A stretch of DNA of 64,000 bases from an uncultured Rhodocyclaceae bacterium (GCA_907163225.1 OU015322.1:3096060-3160059), one strand, 5' to 3'. Shown: positions 39,939 to 48,112, numbered from the stretch's first letter. Numbers and translations are program-made. The notes: a model not told the origin generated them from the sequence alone.

Positions 39939-41783
39939 TTACGCGCGAGTCAGTTGTACATAAAGCAGGGGGAGGCGACGCGGCAACTCATCCGGATTGC
40001 GGATGACACAGAAGCCAGCCGGCCCGAAAAGATAAGGCAAGTATGCACCAGCTTCCCTGTCGATGGTGACGCAAAATGGTGTCAGGCCGAGGCGCCGGGC
40101 TTCGTGCACGGCCATCCGGGTGTCCTCGATGCCGTAGCGGGAGTCGTAGATGTCGAGGTCGTTCGGCTTGCCGTCAGTGATTATCAGCAACAGACGCCGG
40201 CTGGCTGGTTGTTCGGCCAGGATGCTGGCGGACTGGCGGATGGCTGCACCCATCCGCGTGTAGTAACCGGGCTTGATGGCCAGGATGCGGCCACGGGCGG
40301 CGGCATCGTATTTTCCGGCGAAGTCCTTGAGCAGATGGAAGCGGATGTTTTGTCGGCGCAGCGACGAGAAGCCGTAGATGCCAAAACGGTCGCCGGTCGC
40401 GGTCAACGCTTCGGAAAAGAGCAAAAGCGAATCGCGGATGACATCGACGATGCGGTGGGAGTCGGAAATCGGCGCGTCGGTCGACATCGACAGGTCGGCC
40501 AGCAGCAGGCAGGCCAGATCGCGCTCGCAGCGGGCCTGGGCGAGGTAGCCACCGGCTTCCGGGGTATGCCCCGAGGCGCGGTCGGCGTGGTTGCGGACGC
40601 AGGAATCGACATCAAGCTCCGGGCCGTCGGGCTGGCCCTTGAGCCAGCGGCGTTGCGGGGCGAGGGCGGCGAACTGGCCGCGCAGTTTCTTGGCGGTGGC
40701 AGCCAGTTCGGCCGGCAGCGCGGCGTGGCCGGCATCGTGGGCGACCATCGGTTGCAGCAGGCAGTGCTTTTCCAGCATCACCGCCTTGCGGTAATCCCAT
40801 TCGGGCAGCGCGATGCCGGGGCCGATCGGCGTGTCGTCCTCGGCGGCGGAGGGCAGGTCGAGGTCGAACTTGACGCGCGACTTGGCGGTTTCGCCATCTT
40901 GCGTCAGCGACAGCTTGTCGAGATCGTTGGCGGCGTCGCTGGCATTCGGGTTCTCGTCTTCGTCGAAGGCGCGATTGACGCGGACGTACTCGGCCCAGGT
41001 CGGCAGGCTTTCGGCGCGGAACATGGCGAGCATCGGATTCTTGTTGTCCGGCGTCTCCACCTGCTCGGCTTTGTGCGCTTCCCTCGCGGTTTCGGGATTT
41101 CCGCCGCTGCCTTCGGGCGGCGGATTGTCGTTTGGGGTACTCAGCTGACCGCTGGTTTCTGGCGTGTCGGAACCGATCAGCCAGAGCAAAACGGGTTGCG
41201 GCGGCCGGGATTTCATCGAGGTGAGCGGTGGCAGGCCGTCGACCGTGCCGGGTTCGGCGAGCGCCTGGCGAATGGCGTTTTCCTGCGCCGCTTCGTCTGC
41301 CTGCATGGCGCCGGGCTCGATGCGGCCGGCGAGATGGGCGGCGACAAGGCGGCGATAGCGCTCGTTGAGGCCGGGGTAGTGCTCAAGCGCCGTCCGGCTG
41401 GCCGTCTGATTGCGGATGAACCACGGTTGTTCGGGTGCGATATCGCTGGCGGCCAGCGCAGCCAGCCACAGATAGAGGTCGCGGTTCAGCGACTTTTCCG
41501 GAAAGGCGGCGATTTCCGGCGGCAGGCGGAGGGTTTCGGCATCGCGCCGGCCCTGGGCGACACGTTCGTTGCTGCCGGCGATGCGTTGCAGCCAGGTGCG
41601 TCGGGCGCCGTGCTCCGCCGAGGTGGCGGCGGCAACCTTGAGGCCGGGGTCGCCGCCAAAGGCGCGGAACAGGATACCGGCCGTCTTTTCAACCTCGGGC
41701 AGTTTGACCGCTGCCTCCGGGTAATGCCCGGCGGCGGCCTTGGTGACCCAGTTGTGCCAGAGTTTGCCGATGAATTCTTCCAT
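39939..41783 (-). CDS. norD: Nitric oxide reductase activation protein NorD
   Basis: A 614-residue cytoplasmic protein needed with the AAA+ ATPase NorQ for assembly of active nitric oxide reductase, probably insertion of the non-haem iron FeB. The C-terminal von Willebrand A domain (about residues 420-614) has the MIDAS motif DLSMSTDA, a later TDGKPND and the ending typical of NorD. The middle (about 210-330) is acidic and low in conservation. The gene starts 3 bp after the 4Fe-4S protein gene. The pairing with norQ matches the MoxR/VWA chaperone principle known for CbbQO and NorQD. Confidence 0.95.
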   Translation of the reverse strand: MEEFIGKLWHNWVTKAAAGHYPEAAVKLPEVEKTAGILFRAFGGDPGLKVAAATSAEHGARRTWLQRIAGSNERVAQGRRDAETLRLPPEIAAFPEKSLNRDLYLWLAALAASDIAPEQPWFIRNQTASRTALEHYPGLNERYRRLVAAHLAGRIEPGAMQADEAAQENAIRQALAEPGTVDGLPPLTSMKSRPPQPVLLWLIGSDTPETSGQLSTPNDNPPPEGSGGNPETAREAHKAEQVETPDNKNPMLAMFRAESLPTWAEYVRVNRAFDEDENPNASDAANDLDKLSLTQDGETAKSRVKFDLDLPSAAEDDTPIGPGIALPEWDYRKAVMLEKHCLLQPMVAHDAGHAALPAELAATAKKLRGQFAALAPQRRWLKGQPDGPELDVDSCVRNHADRASGHTPEAGGYLAQARCERDLACLLLADLSMSTDAPISDSHRIVDVIRDSLLLFSEALTATGDRFGIYGFSSLRRQNIRFHLLKDFAGKYDAAARGRILAIKPGYYTRMGAAIRQSASILAEQPASRRLLLIITDGKPNDLDIYDSRYGIEDTRMAVHEARRLGLTPFCVTIDREAGAYLPYLFGPAGFCVIRNPDELPRRLPLLYVQLTRA

Positions 41784-41786
41784 GGA

Positions 41787-42830
41787 TCAGATTTTCCCAC
41801 CGGCGTCTTCGTCGGTATTTGATAAAGCCGAAAAGCCGGCCTCGTTGCGTCGGGCGTCGTCGTTGCTGACCCAGCGTAGCAACTGGCCGTTCGGGTTGTT
41901 ACGGTTGACCGTATTGCAGGCCGAAATGCACTGGCCGCACTGGGTGCAGGCGAACATCCAGCGTTTGACGTTGCGTGGTTTGAGGCGCATCGGGCAGACG
42001 GCGTCGCAGGCGCTTCCCGACGGCGAGGCGAACGGGTCGCCGCTTTCGCGCAGGGCTTGCCGGGCGAGAACGGTGTGACCGGCGCTGCCGGCGCCTTGCT
42101 GGCAGCTGGCGCAGTCGGTCAGGCGCTTGCGGTCGAAGCCGACGACCATGGCTTTCTTGTTCACGATCCAGGCGAAGCTCTGGAAGATGCCGATGGCGCA
42201 GCCGTAGCGGCAGAACAGGTGGCGGGCGAAGAGGAATTCGAGGCTGAGGACCGTGGTGGCGGCGGCCAGGAAAATGACTTCCTTGGTGTAGAGCGTGAAG
42301 GTGAACAGGCCATGGTAAACCTGAAAAGGCGGCATCAGATAGGTCAGTCCGACCAGCGCCCAGGCGAAGGCGAAGCCGATGGCAGCGGGGACGACGAGCA
42401 GCCAGTAACGCTTGTCACGCTTGGCTGGTGAGCCATCAGGCTCCCATGGCGGGGTTTGCTTCTTGTCCCAGACCGAGTGCTTGCCGCTGGCGATCAGCAT
42501 CAGGCGGTTGACGGTTTCGACCACGGAAAAATGCGGGCACAGCCAGCCGCAGTAGAGGCGGCCCCATTTCCAGGCAACGCCGATGATCAGCGCGCCGGTG
42601 CCGAGCACGGGCAGGAAGAGGTAGAGGATGATGTTGATGACCGCCGTGCTCGCTTCGCCGGTGCCGGCCATCAGGTCGTCGATGCCGAGGTGCCAGGGGT
42701 AGGTCAGGAAATAGGCGTGGCGCTCGGTGAGGTCGTAGCGGAACAAATCGAACAGCGGCGTGATGGTGAATAGCGTGAAAAAGCCCATCTGTGCCAGCAG
42801 GCGGTAACGCTGCAGCCTTTCAATTTTCAC
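41787..42830 (-). CDS. NapH/NosR-like membrane 4Fe-4S protein in nor operon
   Basis: A 347-residue membrane iron-sulfur protein, read from GTG 42830, which overlaps the upstream stop (GTGA); the longer open frame runs antisense-like through that gene and is rejected. Membrane helices are seen near residues 12-30, 75-105, 160-185 and 200-235. Cysteine motifs are CGWLCPH and CRYGCAIG, as in the polyferredoxin part of NosR and in NapH/CcoG. CASCQQ..CDAVCPMRLKPR and CTQCGQCISACN can bind one or two 4Fe-4S clusters on the cytoplasmic side. Such proteins pass electrons between the quinone pool and the periplasm or help metal-centre maturation. Between norQ and norD it is probably a redox helper for NOR; this is inferred. 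Confidence 0.85.
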   Translation of the reverse strand: MKIERLQRYRLLAQMGFFTLFTITPLFDLFRYDLTERHAYFLTYPWHLGIDDLMAGTGEASTAVINIILYLFLPVLGTGALIIGVAWKWGRLYCGWLCPHFSVVETVNRLMLIASGKHSVWDKKQTPPWEPDGSPAKRDKRYWLLVVPAAIGFAFAWALVGLTYLMPPFQVYHGLFTFTLYTKEVIFLAAATTVLSLEFLFARHLFCRYGCAIGIFQSFAWIVNKKAMVVGFDRKRLTDCASCQQGAGSAGHTVLARQALRESGDPFASPSGSACDAVCPMRLKPRNVKRWMFACTQCGQCISACNTVNRNNPNGQLLRWVSNDDARRNEAGFSALSNTDEDAGGKI

Positions 42831-42851
42831 GGTTTTTTGCCGTTGACCGTG
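42817..42851 (-). repeat. Dispersed GCGGTCAAC motif copy at a gene junction in the nor operon
   Basis: On the minus strand CACGGTCAACGGCAAAAAAC is followed by CGTGAAAATTGAAAG. It spans the stop of the membrane protein gene and the GTG start of the 4Fe-4S gene. Confidence 0.55.
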
Positions 42852-43246
42852 GGACCGATGATCGGGAAGCGCCACATCTGGCCGTTCATGGCCTTGATCA
42901 GCGCATACATGCCGAACAGCACGAGGGTTGAGTGGATGCAGGTGAAATAGAGGATGAGCGTGACCCAGGTCCATTCCCAGTGCAGCCCGCCGAGGCCGAC
43001 GATGAGGCCGGAGAGAACGACAATGAGCAGGCCGCCGACCAGGCTGACGAAAGTGGTTTGCCTGAGGTGCTGGCGGGCCAGCGGCGGGGCGCTGTCCTTG
43101 AATTTGAACCACAGGCCGACGAGGATCAGGAAGGCCAGCCCGGGCAGGAGCAGCAGGTTGATCAGATAGAGGGCTTCGGCGAGGACGGCCAGGTTTTGCC
43201 CGGCCTTTTCTTCCTCGAAACCGAAATCATCGTCCGAAAGTGGCAT
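42827..43246 (-). CDS. Small integral membrane protein in nor operon (DUF4870-like)
   Basis: A 139-residue protein with an acidic start (MPLSDDDFGFEEEKAGQN) and three hydrophobic segments, about residues 22-45, 65-90 and 95-120. The pattern LYLINLLLLPGLAFLILVGLW followed by ARQHLRQTTFVSL resembles DUF4870-type membrane proteins of unknown function. ATG 43246 overlaps the end of norQ by 20 bp, with GGAAA upstream, and its stop overlaps the 4Fe-4S gene start. It is therefore locked into the nor accessory operon. It may serve as a membrane partner of the 4Fe-4S protein. No catalytic residue is evident. Confidence 0.75.
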   Translation of the reverse strand: MPLSDDDFGFEEEKAGQNLAVLAEALYLINLLLLPGLAFLILVGLWFKFKDSAPPLARQHLRQTTFVSLVGGLLIVVLSGLIVGLGGLHWEWTWVTLILYFTCIHSTLVLFGMYALIKAMNGQMWRFPIIGPTVNGKKP

Positions 43247-44009
43247 TGACGATTTCCATGAGCGCTTCAACCGTCTCTTCGTCGTCGGTCAGGCTTTCGA
43301 CCAGCGCGGCACGGCAGGCGGCCGAGACATCGAAGCCGGATTTGATCAGCGTCGCGGCATAAACGAGCAGGCGGGTCGAGGCGACTTCTTCGAGGTCACG
43401 GTCTTTCAACGCCCGGAATGCCTTGGCGATGCCGACCAGGCGCTTGGCGAGATCAGCGTCGCAGCCCGTTTCACCAATCAGGATGGAGATTTCGCGCTCG
43501 GCACCCGGGAAGTCGAAGCGCATCGAGACGAAACGCTGGCGGGTGGAAGGCTTCAAGCCTTTCAGCAGATTCTGGTAGCCCGGGTTGTAGGAGACGACGA
43601 GCATGAAATTGGCCGGCGCTTCGAGGATTTCGCCGGTGCGGTCGATGGGCAGGATGCGGCGGTCGTCGGCCAGCGGGTGCAGCACAACGGTGGTGTCCTT
43701 GCGCGCCTCGACCACTTCGTCGAGGTAGCAGATGCCGCCTTCGCGGACGGCGCGGGTCAGCGGGCCGTCCGACCAGTAGGTGCCCTTGTCGGAAATCAGG
43801 TGGCGGCCGACGAGGTCGGCGGCGGTCAGGTCGTCGTGGCAGGCGACGGTGTAGAGCGGTAGTTTCAACCTCGCCGCCATGTGCGCGACGAAGCGCGTCT
43901 TGCCGCAGCCGGTCGGGCCTTTGATCAGTAGCGGCAGGCGCTGGTTGAAGGCATGCTCGAAGAGCGAGATTTCGTTGCCGGAAGGTTCGTAGAAGGGCAG
44001 TTCGGTCAT
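43227..44009 (-). CDS. norQ: Nitric oxide reductase activation ATPase NorQ
   Basis: A 260-residue MoxR-class AAA+ ATPase acting with NorD to activate nitric oxide reductase. Walker A is LIKGPTGCGKTRF (about residues 28-40) and Walker B is GICYLDEVVEA. The pore-loop region DLVGRHLISDKGTYWSDGPL and the sensor segment VVSYNPGYQNLLKGLKPSTR are typical of the NorQ/CbbQ group. It overlaps the upstream norF-like gene by 4 bp (ATGA) and is followed by a membrane protein and 4Fe-4S protein gene before norD, instead of lying next to norD directly. Confidence 0.96.
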   Translation of the reverse strand: MTELPFYEPSGNEISLFEHAFNQRLPLLIKGPTGCGKTRFVAHMAARLKLPLYTVACHDDLTAADLVGRHLISDKGTYWSDGPLTRAVREGGICYLDEVVEARKDTTVVLHPLADDRRILPIDRTGEILEAPANFMLVVSYNPGYQNLLKGLKPSTRQRFVSMRFDFPGAEREISILIGETGCDADLAKRLVGIAKAFRALKDRDLEEVASTRLLVYAATLIKSGFDVSAACRAALVESLTDDEETVEALMEIVNATFGR

Positions 44010-44275
44010 TTAAGAGAAATCCAGTAAGCAAGCAGAATCAGGCTGGAGACGAGTATAAGCCAGCCTTCGAGCAGCACACGCCACATCAGCGGAGCTTCCC
44101 GCAGCTCCATGAAATCGAGGATGACCAGCCGACCCTTGACGAAGGCAATGGCCAGCATGGCGACGATGGCCCCGGTGCCGGCAGCGCCGACTTCACCGAG
44201 ATACCAGGTGATGCCGGTGGCGACCATGAGGACGAGCCAGGCGCGGTGGGCGGAGTTTTTCAGAAAGTCGATCAT
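44006..44275 (-). CDS. norF: NorF-like small membrane protein (cytochrome oxidase subunit IV family)
   Basis: An 89-residue membrane protein starting MIDFLKNSAHRAWLVLMVAT at ATG 44275, overlapping the norE stop by one base (TGATG). Three hydrophobic helices (about 10-28, 33-52, 66-86) with the central FVKGRLVILDFMELREAP match the prokaryotic cytochrome c oxidase subunit IV/NorF pattern. NorF works with NorE in nor loci and increases NO reductase function in some denitrifiers, but is not part of the purified enzyme. The 4-bp overlap with norQ shows coupling. Confidence 0.85.
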   Translation of the reverse strand: MIDFLKNSAHRAWLVLMVATGITWYLGEVGAAGTGAIVAMLAIAFVKGRLVILDFMELREAPLMWRVLLEGWLILVSSLILLAYWISLK

Positions 44276-44865
44276 CAGCGCATCACATAAACGAGCGGGA
44301 AAAGGACGATCCACAGCAGATCGACCATGTGCCAGTAAGCGGCGCCGCTTTCTAGACCGTTCGCGTCGTGGCTGCCATAGACACCCTTGCGTGCCTGAAA
44401 CCAGAGGATGGTCAGGATGACCATGCCGAGAATGACGTGCATGAAATGGAAAAAGGTCAGCGAGATGTAGAACATGTAAAACGTGTTCGTCGACATCGAA
44501 ATGCCTGCGCCGAACTTGGCGGCGTACTCGATGATCTTGACGGTCAGGAAACCACCGCCGCACAGCCAGCCGAGCAGAATGTTGCGCGAGATGGCTTTCT
44601 GGTCGCCACGATGCGCTGCCTGAACGGCGAGGACGACGAACCAGGAGCCGGTAATCAGCAACACGGTGTTCAGCGCGCCCAGATTGCGATCCAGCGTTTG
44701 CTGGTAGAGATTGAACATCTCGACGTTTTTGGCGCGGGCGAAGGCGTAGGCGGAAAAGAACACCGCGAAGGCGAGCAGCTCGGCGAGGATGAAAAACCAG
44801 ATGGCGAGATCGCCGGGCAGGCGCTTGGTGTGGGCTTCTGGCGAGGTGAGGGCGACGGAGGTCAT
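44275..44865 (-). CDS. norE: NorE: cytochrome c oxidase subunit III-like protein
   Basis: A 196-residue membrane protein of the heme-copper oxidase subunit III family, with five or six helices. Recognisable segments are LAIWFFILAELLAFAVFFSA, the AFARAK loop, FYISLTFFHFMHVILGMVIL and GAAYWHMVDLLWIVLFPLVY, which match NorE. It is the first gene of the nor accessory operon. Two starts are possible: ATG 44874 and ATG 44865. The nearer one was chosen because a predicted Dnr-type promoter places its -10 element over 44873-44878, so the upstream ATG would lie before the transcript starts. The mRNA would then be almost leaderless. The 44874 start adds only three residues. Confidence 0.88.
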   Translation of the reverse strand: MTSVALTSPEAHTKRLPGDLAIWFFILAELLAFAVFFSAYAFARAKNVEMFNLYQQTLDRNLGALNTVLLITGSWFVVLAVQAAHRGDQKAISRNILLGWLCGGGFLTVKIIEYAAKFGAGISMSTNTFYMFYISLTFFHFMHVILGMVILTILWFQARKGVYGSHDANGLESGAAYWHMVDLLWIVLFPLVYVMR

Positions 44866-44872
44866 GGCCGGC

Positions 44873-44914
44873 ATGGTATCCGGGCGTTGCCTGGCATGAC
44901 TTGATATGGCCCAA
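44873..44914 (-). promoter_or_regulatory. Candidate Fnr/Dnr-type promoter of norE
   Basis: On the minus strand TTGGGCCATATCAA (44914-44901) has a perfect right half-site of the Fnr/Dnr consensus TTGAT-N4-ATCAA. A TACCAT -10 element (44878-44873) follows after 22 bases. The site centre would be about -41.5 from a start near 44866. The norC promoter has the same layout. Confidence 0.45.
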
Positions 44915-44944
44915 AAATGCGGAAGAATGCGAGTGGCCGTGCGG

Positions 44945-46096
44945 CTACTCAATTCCGCAACGAAACGGCAAATGCGCCGCGGCCTGGTCACGATAGGTGG
45001 CTACCGCTCCTCCCTGGATGTCCAGATGGCGGCCGATCAACTTGTGCATGGCCGGATCGGCGATCCGGTGGGCAGAATGCACGAGCATTGGCGTGAAGCC
45101 GCGTGCCACCTTGTGCTCGCCGCCGGCACCCGGCTCGAAGCGCCGCAGCCCCTCGCGCAGGCAGTAGGCGATGCCCTGATAAAAGCAGAGTTCGAAATGC
45201 AGGCTGTGATATTGGCCGCTACAGCCCCAGTAACGGCCATAGAGCGCGTTATCGCTGCGGAAGCAGAGCGATACCGCTACTGGCTGCCGACCATCGCGGG
45301 CAATGAAAACGACCATGCGGCGACCAAGGGCCTGCGCCAGATCGGCAAAGCAGGCAGCCGTGAAAACGGCGTGGTTGTTGAATTTCTCGAAGGTTGATGC
45401 GTAGAGGGCGTGTAGCGCCGGCCATTCGGCGGGATCGATTTCGTCGCCGTGGCAGACTTCGATGCTTAGGCCGCTTTCGGCGACCTTGCGCCGCTCGGCG
45501 CGAACCTTACGCCGTTTTTCCGCGGCAAAGCTGGTCAGGTAACCATCGAAATCGCCGCAGCCGGCGTCGAGCCACTGAAACTGGACGTTGTGGTTGATCA
45601 GCATGCCCGCTGCCTGCAGCGCCTTGCGGTCGCTCTCGTTCGGAAATGCGACGTGCCACGATGACATATTGTGCCTGCTGGCGAGTGCTTGAGCACCCTC
45701 AATCAGGGCGCGACGAATGGCTGCAGCATCGGGGCCTTCGGCCACCAGCAGGCGCGGCCCGGTCGCTGGCGTGTGCGGCAGGCCGCTCAGCAGTTTCGGG
45801 TAGTAGTCGCGGCCAAGTTGCTCGTAGGCAGACGCCCACGACCAGTCGTGGATAAAGTCGCCATGCGAGTTGAAGCGGACGTAAAGCGGCAGGATGCCGA
45901 CAATGACGCCCTGCACATCGGTCGCCGTCAGGTGACACGCCACCCAGCCCCAATCCGGCCCCGCGGCGCCATGGCGTTCGATGATCGCCAGAAAGTCGGC
46001 GTTGAGAAAAGGATCTCCCGGCGGGCAAAGACGCGTCCACGCCTCGCGCGGGATGGCATCGGCGGAATCAGCGGAGGAGATTGTCAGGGAGGGCAT
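44945..46096 (-). CDS. GNAT/FemAB-like acyltransferase (peptidogalycan biosynthesis family, COG3146)
   Basis: A 383-residue cytoplasmic protein of the family often called peptidogalycan biosynthesis protein or DUF482. It contains two tandem GNAT-like folds. Recognisable features are DPFLNADFLAIIERHGA near the start, FIHDWSWASAYEQLGRDYYPKL and, in the C-terminal half, YGRYWGCSGQYHSLHFELCFYQGIAYCLREGLRRFEPGAGGEHK, reported here in parts for recognition only. ATG 46096 was chosen because it begins just before the first conserved helix; the longer frame extends over the divergent gene's upstream region. The substrate is unknown. It lies tail to head with the nor operon, 30 bp upstream of the predicted norE regulatory site, and is divergent from the methyltransferase. 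Confidence 0.82.
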   Translation of the reverse strand: MPSLTISSADSADAIPREAWTRLCPPGDPFLNADFLAIIERHGAAGPDWGWVACHLTATDVQGVIVGILPLYVRFNSHGDFIHDWSWASAYEQLGRDYYPKLLSGLPHTPATGPRLLVAEGPDAAAIRRALIEGAQALASRHNMSSWHVAFPNESDRKALQAAGMLINHNVQFQWLDAGCGDFDGYLTSFAAEKRRKVRAERRKVAESGLSIEVCHGDEIDPAEWPALHALYASTFEKFNNHAVFTAACFADLAQALGRRMVVFIARDGRQPVAVSLCFRSDNALYGRYWGCSGQYHSLHFELCFYQGIAYCLREGLRRFEPGAGGEHKVARGFTPMLVHSAHRIADPAMHKLIGRHLDIQGGAVATYRDQAAAHLPFRCGIE

Positions 46097-46283
46097 TGGA
46101 ATATTTTCGGTGGAAGCACTTAGGGTGACCGCTGGCCGGGCCGTCGGTTCCCCGTCGTTCGCCCAAGAGCTGGCAAATTTCGTTCTTGCGCTGGCTGTGC
46201 ACCATGCAGCAAGCTTGCCTGATTGGACACGTACTTCGGGTCGGGCGAAACAGCCTTGCCCTGCCACACCGGGAAGAATGAGC

Positions 46284-46934
46284 ATGAACGACGCAGAATA
46301 CAACCTCGACGAGATTTCCGGACTGACGCTGGGCTATTACAACCAGCGTGCCGAGGATTTTCGGGCCGGCACGCGCGATCACGATGTCAGCCAGAACATA
46401 GACGCGCTGTTGCGCCATATCGTCGGCCAGCCACCATTTACCATCCTCGATTTCGGCTGCGGGCCGGGGCGCGACCTGGCCACTTTTGCACGTCTCGGTC
46501 ACCGCGCCATCGGCCTAGACGGCGCCGAATGCTTCGCCCACATGGCGCGCACCGATGCCGGCTGCGAGGTCTGGCACCAGGGTTTTCTCAAGCTGGAACT
46601 GCCCGACAGCCACTTCGACGGCATCTTCGCCAACGCCTCCCTGTTCCATATCCCCAGCCGCGAACTGCCTCGCATCCTGCGCCAACTTAACGCCACGCTA
46701 AAACCCGGCGGCATCCTCTTCAGCTCCAACCCGCACGGCCCCAACGTCGAAGGCTGGAACGGCGGCCGCTACGGCGCCTATCACGATCTTGAAACCTGGC
46801 GCAGCCGCCTGACTGATGCTGGGTTCAGCGAACTTGAGCACTACTACCGGCCAACGGGCCTGCCGCGCGAACAGCAGCCATGGTTGGCTGTGTCTGGTGG
46901 AAAGTGGCGTGATGTGAGACGGAGTGGAAATTGA
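46284..46934 (+). CDS. SAM-dependent class I methyltransferase
   Basis: A 216-residue cytoplasmic methyltransferase. The SAM-binding motif I is ILDFGCGPGRDLATF (about residues 50-64), with motif II AIGLDGAECF and motif IV DGIFANASLFHIP, followed by LKPGGILFSSNPHG. The family (Methyltransf_25/11 type) is clear but the substrate cannot be told. ATG 46284 has GGGAAG at good spacing; ATG 46278 is too close to that site. It is divergent from the acyltransferase gene with 187 bp between them. A dispersed GCGGTCAAC motif copy follows 42 bp after the stop. Confidence 0.88.
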   Translation: MNDAEYNLDEISGLTLGYYNQRAEDFRAGTRDHDVSQNIDALLRHIVGQPPFTILDFGCGPGRDLATFARLGHRAIGLDGAECFAHMARTDAGCEVWHQGFLKLELPDSHFDGIFANASLFHIPSRELPRILRQLNATLKPGGILFSSNPHGPNVEGWNGGRYGAYHDLETWRSRLTDAGFSELEHYYRPTGLPREQQPWLAVSGGKWRDVRRSGN

Positions 46935-47266
46935 AGACTGAATCTGGATCAGTCTTGCTGGCAAAATGCAATTGCTGCGGTCAACCGGGAAAAACAGCCA
47001 AAATTGAAGACCGTCATCATGCACATGGTATGCTGAAAGCCTATTTTCAATATGCCATCTTTGCTTGATGGATATGAGCAAAGAGAATTCACGAGTAGCT
47101 GTTAGTGAATGCTGGACAAGCTCTTTCGCCTCATACCTTTGTGGGATAGATGGCGCATTTCCAGAATATGCGGCGCATGCGCCATCCACTTCATACTGGG
47201 CCTTTGGGTCCTTCTGTTCTTCCGATGCCTCCTATCGGCGAATTTATTCAGCTATCGATACCCAAT
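46935..47266 (+). other. Gene-free stretch before orphan secreted protein gene
   Basis: About 330 bp with only short overlapping frames lacking family resemblance. It contains the dispersed motif copy at 46976-47009 and marks the start of a lower-GC segment that runs to about 48.06 kb. Nothing else is seen. Confidence 0.4.
46976..47009 (+). repeat. Dispersed GCGGTCAAC motif copy (intergenic)
   Basis: Reads TGCGGTCAACCGGGAAAAAC followed by AGCCAAAATTGAAG. One of the best non-coding copies; not part of any open frame with support. Confidence 0.6.
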
Positions 47267-47803
47267 ATGCGAACGTCTCATATCCTTAATTTTTGCCTAC
47301 TTTTGCTCACATCCTTTTTTGCGCATGCGGTCGACATTCCGCTTGGCGAGCCGAATCAGGGTAATGTTGGCGAGTTAATACGTTGGCGCGATGACAAATT
47401 TCGGGGTACTCGTACCTATGAAATAGCCCAGGACATTAAGATCGACTTTGGATTGAAGCTTTCTGTATTCGCTACATCGCATAACAAGTCACTACCAAAA
47501 CGCGTCAATCTTTACTTTCACAATCGGTCTGATGAGTGGGAGTACATGGATTTCCACCCGCTGATATTGCTTGTTGATGGAAAGCGCCTCCCTTCGCCAG
47601 AAAATGGACTGTCATGGAACGGAGATGTCGGTAATGGTTACGTCCTTGAACACATGCAACTTAGACTTAGCCCTTCGCTATTTCGGCAAATCGCGTTCGC
47701 TAAAGTGGTCGAAGGAAAGCTTGGCTTAACCGAGTTCACCATCAAGTACGAGGATCGAGAGGCCTTTCGTGCAATGTCAAACGCCGTTTTACGAACTCAC
47801 TAG
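47267..47803 (+). CDS. Hypothetical secreted protein
   Basis: A 178-residue protein not recognised. ATG 47267 is preferred since it opens with a typical Sec signal peptide (MRTSHILNFCLLLLTSFFAHAVD, cleavage probably after HA), whereas upstream starts give an unlikely leader. The mature part is about 155 residues, soluble, with Trp/Tyr-rich stretches (NRSDEWEYMDFHPLILLVDG) suggesting a beta-rich fold. Codon use is poorer in G/C at third positions than the surrounding genes, suggesting recent acquisition. It is followed by a small Cys-rich gene on the same strand 18 bp later. No function can be given. Confidence 0.55.
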   Translation: MRTSHILNFCLLLLTSFFAHAVDIPLGEPNQGNVGELIRWRDDKFRGTRTYEIAQDIKIDFGLKLSVFATSHNKSLPKRVNLYFHNRSDEWEYMDFHPLILLVDGKRLPSPENGLSWNGDVGNGYVLEHMQLRLSPSLFRQIAFAKVVEGKLGLTEFTIKYEDREAFRAMSNAVLRTH

Positions 47804-47821
47804 AGATCATTAGCCATCACT

Positions 47822-48025
47822 ATGAAGCTACCCCAGTATGCACAGAACATCCCTCGCCATTTGCTTGTCAGGTTTACATGCAAGGGTAAATGCCAATCGG
47901 GTACCTACGGACGAGTTTCCGTCCCTGATTGGGAAACGGCCGACAAGGCGACCAACGATGTATATGTGGTTTGCCTAAAATGCGGCGTGCGAGCAACGGA
48001 TTACTATAACTGGGTGAGCGCGTAG
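47822..48025 (+). CDS. Hypothetical small protein with two Cys pairs
   Basis: A 67-residue open frame, MKLPQYAQNIPRHLLVRF at the start, with CKGKC and CLKCG placed about 32 residues apart. The CxxxC/CxxC pairs could form a zinc ribbon. It starts 18 bp after the secreted-protein gene, with only a weak ribosome site. It shares the lower GC of that gene. No family is recognised, and whether it is expressed is uncertain. Confidence 0.4.
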   Translation: MKLPQYAQNIPRHLLVRFTCKGKCQSGTYGRVSVPDWETADKATNDVYVVCLKCGVRATDYYNWVSA

Positions 48026-48112
48026 CGTTTAAATGGGTCGGGTTCGATTAACTCTGGCAACTAGCGGCCCGCGTCAGTATGCGTTAGCCGTGATGTCTGT
48101 AGATTGACGTGA

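Noticed and set aside
39954-41822. 622-residue plus-strand open frame opposite norD
   Set aside because: norD and its VWA motifs on the other strand explain the sequence; the opposite frame has no family features.
46698-47189. 163-residue minus-strand open frame over the end of the methyltransferase gene
   Set aside because: Its FFPVDRSN segment comes from antisense reading of the dispersed motif; no support for translation.
47065-47378. Two short overlapping plus-strand frames before the secreted-protein gene
   Set aside because: Composition is unlike the neighbouring genes, they overlap the better-supported signal-peptide start, and no family is recognised.
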